64,000 bases of DNA, taken from positions 1,227,866 through 1,291,865 of the forward strand of contig NC_033640.1 in assembly GCF_001540865.1 (NCBI RefSeq), written 5' to 3'. Shown here piece after piece: positions 56,017 through 64,000 of the stretch (position 1 is the first letter of the stretch; every line of letters begins with the position of its first letter). Origin of the DNA: Ananas comosus. Taxonomy: Eukaryota; Streptophyta; Magnoliopsida; Poales; Bromeliaceae. The notes beneath the pieces were generated by a model that saw nothing but the letters and a program-made list of their open reading frames with translations, made no database searches and was not told the origin of the DNA. Position numbers and translations under genes: made by a program.

Positions 56017-58336
56017 TTATATATACATATAAAGTTTACAATTTAGATTTTAGGGCAAACCAAATGTAAAAGGACCTATATTTTGTGAATTTTAATTATT
56101 AGATTAATATTCTAATTTTCTAATGTTCTTCCAAATTTTCACCCAATAGCAGGCTGACAATTTAATTTGCTGTTCGCGAGTCAGCTCGTGTTCGGCTCGT
56201 TAATAACTAAGCCGAATACAAGCTGGATTTTTTACCTCGATAGTTTAATGAGTCAGCTCGTGTTCGGCTCGTGAGCTTGCCCCAGTTTGCTCGTGTCTGG
56301 CTCTGTTGACAGTCCTACTGGAGCACGGTGGGGATACTTTTGGGTACAATTTGTTGATGTCTAGCATTTTTTTTAATATATTTTTTTATAATAAAACTTT
56401 ATTTTTTGACTCAGTGTCAGAAAATTATGGAGAGCCCAATAGAAAAAAAAAAAAAAAAAATTTCTCGAGCGTGCCAACATGTTGACCCTTTACACCTCAT
56501 AATTCAAGAAAAAAAATTCGTTGGCACGGGTCTACCACGTCATTTGTGAACTAATAGACTTTCTTTTTTCATTTTTTTGTTTCACCGAAATTATATAGAG
56601 GTGAAGTGATTTTTTATCGTAAATGTTTACATATTGTTCCATTCATGGTAAATTAAATTTGGTCGTAACTCAATTAGAGATGCCAAAATGTTAGATTCAG
56701 GGTGGGTTTTCAAAAACTTAACCCAAACCTGACCATCAAATTCGAATTCGACATATTATAAAAATTCATATTCAAATTTGAACTCGATAAAAAATCTGAA
56801 ACCCTGACTCCAAACAATTATTTCTATTTATAATATTTCAAAATATATTATATTAAATTTAATTTTTTAAAATATAAATTCAAATATAATATCAAATGTT
56901 TATATATATATTGTATAATATAAAATCAATTCGGGTTCGGGTCGGATTCGGTTCCGGTCGGGTACAGACAAAATTCATACTTGAATTCCAAATCCATTAA
57001 GTTTTCAGTTTTTATACCCGTATACGAAATTATATCTATTTAGTATCGAATAAATCTGATCCATTCGGGTTTGAATTCGGATAAAATTTCAGATATCTAT
57101 ACCCGTGATATTCCTAAACTCAATTTCTCTTGAATGTTGTGCTTGATTTTGTAGTAAACCCAATTACGAAAGAAAATGAAATAGAAAAAAAATAATAAAA
57201 AACGGGATTTTCAATAATCAAACATCAGCAAAAAAATAATTCTCACGTGAATTTTAGTTCAACTGAAAGTCATTTTCAATTTGAAAAATAGTTATAGATA
57301 ACACATGTGCTCTAATTGTGTGTTAAACTTATCTAAAATTTATTCTGTTTTTTAATTCAATTACCCAACCTTCTAAAATTTTAATTTCAATATCTAATTT
57401 TTTTAGTTTGGATAAGTCATTCGATGATTTTGCCGGTGCAAAGTGAGGCCGGCTACTTCAATAAAATTATAGTTGTACGAATTACATGAAGTATAGTAAC
57501 CAAATGCTTAAAAACTAATCACATTCAAATTTTGGAATATAATAAATTATTGAATATCTCAAATCAAATATTTTTATCTGCTTCCATAAAAATGATACTG
57601 ACATATTTTCTCTGCTTTCACAAATAATAATAAGTTAGATCATGTTAAGACTAACTCCTGTCCATTTTCTTTAAAATTTTTATTTTGTATAACATGATAT
57701 TTGCGTCAGTTCTAAGCCCCTTCATTTCGAAGGATCTTGGGTTCAATTTTTACTTTCGTTATTTTACAACATATATTGTTTGGACAGTTTGCTATTCATT
57801 TTATTTCTGATATGTATCATGCACTTATAAAGGTCTATTATAATATTATTTATATGATCTCTTTAAAAAATATAGAAGCATATCGCTACGTACTTTTCCC
57901 ACAACTCTTTTAAAGCAGTATCAGAAGATCCTTCCGGTAACAGTATTAGGCTTTTTTTTTTGCAGCACAAGCATAAGCATTGAATCGAAAATTCTTTTTC
58001 GAGCTTTTCAATGCGGGAGAAGCTTCGGACTTTTATATTTGCCGAATAATACGTTCGGAGGCGACTGAAGCAGAAAGCAGAAGCAGAAACAGAATCGGGA
58101 GCAAACAAGCACCAAAAACAGCTTTTTGTTTTTTTATTCCCGGGTCTATTAGACCCGGTCCATGCGGTAGCTTCCCCAAGACCACCCAATGACTTATCTT
58201 GACCGTCAAACCAATCAGATTCCGCCACGTCACCCACGTGATTCCATCGTGGCAAAGGGCATTTTCGGAAAAACGCGCTCACAATCATTTAGCTAGATAA
58301 AAAATTAATATAAGCTTTATAATGTATTTTCTCACG
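56017..58336. other. Intergenic, repeats and relics, no gene supported
   Basis: 56150-56310 and 56680-57120 hold relics rich in GCTCGTGTTCGGCTCGT and TTCGGGTTCGG. 57863-58288 has a 141-codon open frame on the - strand that I reject as a gene. Near 58226-58240 the pair CCACGTCA and CACGTGA looks like ACGT-core (G-box type) sites about 0.7 kb before the next gene's leader. Confidence 0.5.
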
Positions 58337-58898
58337 GGGTAAAATGTATGGATAGTCCATGCAGTATCCTTATATTGCTATTTAGGTCCTATACCTTTTA
58401 TGTTAATATTTTAGAATCTCATTTTTATTATAATAAAATAATTTCAGTTATTTTAGTTTACGAAAAAATAAATTTTTTAAAAATAATCTAACTTGTAAAT
58501 TTTGATAAATTAATAAATTATTTTAATTATAATTATATGATTTGGCAAGGAAAAAATATTAAAATTTAAGCTAGGTTGTTTTACTTAAATTGATGAATCT
58601 TTTTTATTTTAATTATCTAAGTTTGGAAAAAAAAATTTAAAATTAATTATATATTTAGTCAGGTTTGGTTTGTCTATTAAAATTAAACTAATTTTAAATT
58701 TTAAATTACATAAAAATTACAGATATAAAAATATTATTTACTTTTTTATGCATAGTATTGGTATAAGTATTGAGTTTTTTTAATGATAAAAATGTACTTG
58801 ATTTTCATAATTTAGGGAGCAAAATATTTAAACTTAAAACAGTATAGAACTAAATTGTTAAATTATAAAAGGATAGGGACTATATGTAAATTTTACCA
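58337..58898. mobile_element. MITE of the 36634-36980 family
   Basis: The left end GGGGTAAAATGTATGGATAG and right end AGGGACTATATGTAAATTTTACC are inverted. The middle is AT-rich and worn. Confidence 0.65.
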
Positions 58899-58899
58899 C

Positions 58900-59111
58900 T
58901 CTTTTCTCTCACTCCTAAAAGCGTGAGAGAGAGAGAGAGAGAGAGAGAGCGTGTGTGAAAGAGGAGAGAAAAAGGAAGCGATTTTAGGGTTGGAAAGGGA
59001 GAGGAGAAGCTCAAAAAAGCGGAGGAGATAAAAAAAGAGGGGAATTTTTGGTGCAAAAGAGCTTCGGAAGCGATTCCCCGAATCCAATGTTTTAGATCTC
59101 GATCAAAAGAG
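58900..59111 (+). other. 5' leader exon of the GPI-anchored protein gene (inferred)
   Basis: A CTCTTTTCTCTCACTCC stretch, a GA tract and GTTTTAGATCTCGATCAAAA precede a donor AGAG|GTATCT at 59112. An acceptor TTTTTGCAG at 60098-60106 leads into the exon with the start codon. The transcription start is not fixed. Confidence 0.55.
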
Positions 59112-59519
59112 GTATCTTTTACTTGATTTCGTGGAGATTCATATCAAATGCGATCCCTTTTGATTCGTTGTGATCTTATGCTTTCAAATTTTATGTTTCT
59201 CGCAAAAATTTGGTGTAGAAATGTTGGTTTAATCCCATTTTTTGCCAGAGAAGTTCTTCTTTTTTTCTTTTTTTTTTTTCTTTTTTGGTTTTAGAGGGTA
59301 GTATATTTTGGATTGTGGATGGTAAGGATTTGTAGTGAAAAATTAAGTTTTTCAAGTTGGAAATTTTAGGGAAAAAAAAAGTGTTTGTTGGATTACAATT
59401 GGGAGTTACTTGGATTGATGCTTGAGGAGAATGAGATCCTTTTTATGATGAGATGCAGTAGGATGCTATGGTAATTTTGGTTATATGAGATTATGTTAAA
59501 TGGATAGAGCTCCCTGAAG

Positions 59520-59930
59520 AAGCACTAAGGGACTGTTTCGCCCTACTTCTGTTTCTGCTTCTGCTTCTGCTTCCAGCGGCAGCTGCCAAAAAAATTTCGA
59601 GTTTTGTGGTAGCAGAAGCAGGGATTTTATTTTGAGGCCGCAAAGCAGAAGCTCCCATCTGGAGCTTCTGATTCTGTTAGAGAAGCAATTGGGGCCGTCG
59701 GGGGGAATTTAATGTGAATGCTTCTCCTCGTATCTCTGTTCAGGCAACACTTTATCAAACAACACTACGCCCTACAGCAGGGCCAAATAGCAGCCCCAAC
59801 GGCTTCTCACTATAGCAGAATCAGAACCTTCAAATTAGAGTTTCTGCTTTTAAGGTGCGAAACCTCGTTTCTCTTCCCCATCGCATCAAATGCTACAAGG
59901 CTTTTTTTGTCGCCAAACAATGATTGTTGA
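59520..59930. mobile_element. hAT-like MITE relic in the leader intron
   Basis: Near the left, GGGACTGTTTCGCCCTACTT and CTTCTGCTTCTGCTTCTGC; near the right, inverted-looking GAGTTTCTGCTTTTAAGGTG and GCCAAACAATG. Similar 'AGCAGAAGC' relics occur at 16500-16660 and 17210-17600 in BRF1 introns. Ends are not clean. Confidence 0.4.
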
Positions 59931-60128
59931 TTGTTGATTGTTGCTTTTTGGGGTGAAGAAGTTGTCCTGGAGTAGAGGATCCATGTTCTCATGTCATATT
60001 ATATTTATTTGGACTAATGTTAAATTCCAAATCCATGTTCGCAAGCCATTATGGATTCTACTGCTTTTCCATTCTAAAGTTTATATCTTGGTTGTGCTTT
60101 TTGCAGATCTCTTGCTATCCTGTTCTCT

Positions 60129-60214
60129 ATGATGTTCTTTACGAGACACAAATTAATAATCAGCTGAGTGCGCGCTGCTTCATGTATTAGGCACCTATGT
60201 TGCCAAAAGGCTAA
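60129..60214 (+). promoter_or_regulatory. Three upstream ORFs before the GPI protein start
   Basis: In the exon carrying the main ATG there are three short frames: 60129-60167 (12 codons and stop), 60182-60190 (ATG TAT TAG) and 60197-60214 (5 codons and stop). The last ends 5 bases before the main ATG at 60220. Confidence 0.7.
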
Positions 60215-60219
60215 AGGAT

Positions 60220-63200
60220 ATGGAGAATCTTACTGCTGGTTCTTACCTTCAGGGTGAGTCGTCAAAGAAATTTCTTTTTTCTTCTTTTTTTGCTTCATAA
60301 CTTCCAAAGTTGATGACTTATCAAGACCCAAGTTGTATGATCTTACTTTTGTTGTTTGGAACCATCCTTATATATTTTATATAATATTCTTGCCTTTTTT
60401 AAAAAACTTTTTCTTTTTGAGTCTCATCTATGCTATCCTTTTGGCTTAGTGTGATTTTTTTTTCTTTTTTTTCGTTGCCTATTTATTAGCTTATAGAGAT
60501 AATCTAAGACGAAGTCGTCCTTTAGAGGCATTTAAACATGTCTGAAACTAGCTTAAACTAGTAGGGTGAAATGGGGTGGATAATGTCCATTCGTTCCGCT
60601 TTTGAATTCGAGTAGTGGTTGATATAGTTCCAGATTTCCTTGCCATCACTGAATGTGGATCCATATTTGTATCCTTATACTTCTTCTGATATGAATATGG
60701 ATTAAAGGTTTCTGTCCGAATATATATATATATCCAACATATATGGTAAAGATGACAAAATCTAATTTTACTAGTTCGACTTTATGTACACTTTTTCATA
60801 CATTTTGGTGAGTCTTTAATTGGCTCGTTCTATGTATCGCTGTGATATAGAATATTTCCTGTTATATTTATGTACATTTGAAGCAAATGTACATATATAA
60901 GATAACTGATCTGCTCTCTGCGGACTCTGCCCTATAAATCAGACCATTGTCATGTGCTCGCTTGTTTTTGAGCAGTTCAATTTCAAGCGATATATGAATC
61001 GAGTATGAATTTCCTGGAACATGTTTACCTTTATCAAATATAATCGGACCATGTCTATGGCTTATGAATGAAACTCCCCTTTGGACCTCTTACGATTCCA
61101 AAACTGTTAGTTTTCCAGATTGGGTGAATTTAAGCACTCCCATCGACTGTTTTTCTGTTTTTTTTTTAAGTATCTTTCTTTAAGTACTTCTACATACATT
61201 ACTATAGCAAATTTTGTCGTTTCTAAAGTAAATTTGTCAATATTGCAGGTTCTCTATATCATCGACTAATTCTACTCACAATTTGCCTATGTGGTTTGCA
61301 AGATGTAGTATCTCAAAAAACTGAATTACAACCCAACGACAAATTTATGCTGTCCGATCCGCCGATCGGACTCTTCGATCCAATAGAAATTTCGCCAGCT
61401 GTCGTACCACGTAACCCATACCCTATCGAGCCTTTTTCCCCAATGTACCCATCTTTCCCGACCACGTACAATCCAGTGTTAACAGGAAAATGCCCCATGA
61501 ACTTCTCTTCAATTTCCGACATAATGGAAATAACAGCATCTGATTGTTCTGTGCCCTTAGCGTCTTTCGTTGGTAACGTCATTTGTTGTCCCCAATTTAA
61601 TAGCTTATTGCACATTTTCCAAGGCACTTATAGCAGTGAATACAATACTCTCGTTCTTAATCAAGCGGCCGCAAATGATTGCTTCTCCGATGTTATAACT
61701 ATACTAGCCAGTAGAGGAGCGAACAGTAGTATCCCTTCCCTTTGTTCGGTGAAGCCATTAAACCTCACTGGCGGTTCGTGTCCGGTGAAGGATATAAATG
61801 CTTTTGAGAAAGCAGTTAATGTAACCAGATTACTAGATTCATGCAGCAATATCGACCGGCTCAAAGAGTGCTGTAGGCCGGCTTGCCAACCGGCTATTAT
61901 GGAAGCTGCATTGAAAATCTCATTTGGAGGAACAAGCATGTTGGATAACACTAATCTACCGGGAAGTGCTTCTTCTATTGATGTTGTTAGCGATTGTAAA
62001 GGGGTGGTATACGCGTGGCTTTCAAGGAAGCTGTCGTCGGAAGCTGCTAATACTGCTTTTCGGATATTATCAGGTTGCAAAGTAAACAAAGGTAAGACTT
62101 GCAATCTTATTGGTTTTTTCTCTCTAGTAGTATATTTGACGGGCTTGTCTCTGAAATTTTATGTCTCCTTTAAACTATAAATTTTATGCCTCCTTCCATT
62201 ATTGTTACTGAGGCAATATAAATCCCTTGGCTTGTAGATTGCTGGTATACATTGTAGATTTCAGGGTTTCCTTGCACTTTACCCGTAGTATATCTGACAC
62301 ATCGACCAACCTATATGTATTTATGCAAGTTCTTCTATATGAGATCACTCGTTATCCTATGGTTTTTGCTCTAATTTCATGGTTGGATAACATACCAAAT
62401 ATGCGGCATTTGATTCTAAATTAGCAGCAAGCTAAAAGGGAATTCGGAGCAAAACACATTCTCAAACTACACTTTGCTTATGCAATGGCTAAATTGCAGA
62501 AAACCCACTGAAAATAGCCCGAGTACAAATGGCACTGTTTTGAGGTTTATTTATTTATTTATTTATTTACTTTTTGCATTTCAGCCTTGTGGTTGTGAAT
62601 TTGTGATTGTGCAATCACATCAAAATCACGTCCTAATATATGACCTTTGCACTTGTAGTTTGCCCTTTGGACTTAAAAGAGCCTTCATCTGTCATCGAAT
62701 CGTGCCGCGGTGCGACTTCTTCTAGTTCTTCCTGCTGCGCTTCATTGAATATGTACATTGCAACTCTCCAAAAGCAGATGTTGATCACAAATAGGCAAGC
62801 CATCAACTGTGCGACACTTTTTGGTTCGATGCTACAAAAAGCTGGTGTAAAAGCAAATATTTATGACCTCTGCGAAGTCGACTTAAAGGACTTCAGTCTT
62901 CAGGGTACGTATATAACTCAGTAGATCATCTTTAGTAGTACGGGCTTTTACATATATGTATTCCTGCAAAAAAGAAACTTTAATAGTACGGTTTTAGAGG
63001 CGGCATCTTTCGAAGTTACAAAGATTAAGTTTCTCGAAGGCATTTATGAATTTCAAATTTGAAGGCATATATAGGCCTCATAATTTTGCAGGGTTTTTTT
63101 ATGTAAAAGCCTCGTAATAATATGCTTTCAACTTGGTCCAGTATCTAATCTTTGTTTGTGTTTTGTCGACTCACACCATGCACCTCGGACAGCATATGGG

Positions 63201-63955
63201 CAGCAAGGTTCGATTTATAAATCTAATCTATTTAGCAAATTTTTTTAGTGTGAATAAAAGCTAACATCAAATTTCTTTCGGTGAAGGATGTCTACTTCGA
63301 AGTTTACCTGAAGACATTGTCTTCGACAATGTTACGGGCTTTAGCTTTACGTGTGACTTGACCGACAATATCGCTGCACCATGGCCTTCCTCATCCTCTA
63401 TTTCATCTTTGCCGCTTTGTGCCCCAGGTATGGAAATGTCACATAGTTATCAATTTTGAATTGGAGCTTGTGCATTTGTATCCCTGTAAAACCATCCATT
63501 TATATATATACCCCTGTAGAATTTGAATTCCATGCATACCATTTTTAAGGGTGGTTTCTTGCAAAATACCCTTATCTTATATTAGAACCCTTTTTTTTTG
63601 TTATTTATTTATTATTTTTCTTGGAGGAGGATCATTTTGGAAAGTTCAAGTGTATATATTATTATATTCATTAAAGAGCATTTGAAGAACATGCATGAAA
63701 AATGTAGATCTCACACGAATAGATATGTAAATGAAAGTCTTTTGCAAGTGTCTTTTTTCATCAGCACATTTTGACGGTGTTGCTTGGAATAATGCAGTAT
63801 TGCGTAGACTCATATAATCTTGTTTTTAATCAGGAAAACAAATTCCAGGTTGGTGATATTAATCACATATTGAAACTGTGTTTCTTTTTTCGTCCTCTTT
63901 TATCCAGAAATGTCGTTGCCTGCATTGCCGGTACCCCAGACCTCAGGAATCTCAG
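60220..63955 (+). CDS. GPI-anchored cysteine-rich protein, At1g61900-like (3' end outside window)
   Basis: A secreted, lipid-anchored cell-surface protein of unknown role. Coding exons: 60220-60253, 61249-62091, 62659-62904, 63193-63207, 63287-63427, 63908-63955, then beyond the window; 442 residues are visible. Residues about 13-33 form a signal peptide (LILLTICLCGLQ core). A proline-rich link (PRNPYPIEPFSPMYPSFPTT) leads into a cysteine-rich domain from C93 to about 270 with paired cysteines (VICCPQF, KECCRPAC), which I take to be the SPARK-type domain shared by this family and some receptor kinases. SSSSCCASLNMYIATLQKQM and GFSFTCDLTDNIAAPWPSSS are family hallmarks. Many NxS/T sites are present. 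The GPI signal itself should lie past the right edge. Exon 4 is a 15-nt microexon. Confidence 0.9.
63193..63207 (+). other. 15-nt microexon of the GPI protein gene
   Basis: CATATGGGCAGCAAG is bordered by CGGACAG on the left and GTTCGA on the right. It joins exon 3 (ending in phase 1 G) to exon 5 (GA TGT CTA) and yields AYGQQG between FSLQ and CLLRSLP. Leaving it out keeps the frame but drops five residues. Flanking introns are 288 and 79 bases. Confidence 0.75.
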
Positions 63956-64000
63956 GTATGTTAAGTGTGATTAATATCCTGACCTCTTTGCCCATTAGTT

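Noticed and set aside
57863..58288. 141-codon open frame on the - strand
   Set aside because: It shows no recognisable family, sits in repeat-rich DNA, and contains AGCAGAAGC-type low-complexity text also found in transposon relics at 59520-59930.
61313..62104. Open frames antisense to the GPI protein exon
   Set aside because: They are shadow frames of a long coding exon; the sense frame has a clear family match and splice sites.

Overview
This window is nuclear DNA of a flowering plant. Its genes are split by many short AT-rich introns, their proteins match plant families, and the space between them is filled with miniature transposable elements and microsatellites. A monocot is my best guess from the overall look; no single feature proves it. 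There are three short runs of undetermined bases (position 145, 20472-20483 and 51688).

Five protein-coding genes could be reconstructed exon by exon. (1) + strand, 17074-27896: BRF1, the TFIIB-related subunit of RNA polymerase III factor TFIIIB, 19 coding exons, 609 aa, with a 5' leader exon near 14.9 kb and two GC-AG introns. (2) - strand, 37514-33141: APH1, the gamma-secretase scaffold subunit, 6 exons, 250 aa. (3) - strand, 43334-39021: an organelle-type CRM-domain RNA-binding protein, 4 exons, 492 aa. (4) - strand, 51356-44816: a small RING-CH membrane E3 ligase, 6 exons, 185 aa. (5) + strand, from 60220 and running off the right edge: a GPI-anchored, cysteine-rich cell-surface protein of the At1g61900 type, with a 15-nt microexon. 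These genes are unrelated in function and show no sign of working as a cluster.

The rest is mobile DNA and repeats. 0-6 kb holds a chain of fold-back elements whose ends are themselves (TA)n(GA)n microsatellites, and a gag-only LTR retrotransposon (3718-5492) inserted into an older element, with a perfect 5-bp target duplication. 6.2-8.6 kb is a Mutator-like element with 9-bp duplications. 9-14.3 kb has tRNA-like inverted pairs and a small Mutator-like element (12165-12745) carrying six 31-bp palindromes. BRF1 intron 9 contains a nested fold-back complex; intron 10 contains a TRIM-like tandem array. 29.5-32.4 kb is a tandem repeat of about 250-bp units. APH1 intron 4 holds a perfect 44-bp-arm palindrome. 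52-58.9 kb contains more fold-back elements and tandem repeats.

I see no evidence of a new multi-gene system. The most unusual items are the microsatellite-ended elements, the six-hairpin element, the gag-only retrotransposon with its own paralogous empty site, the two GC-AG introns, the perfect palindrome, and a probable haplotype duplication around the RING-CH promoter.
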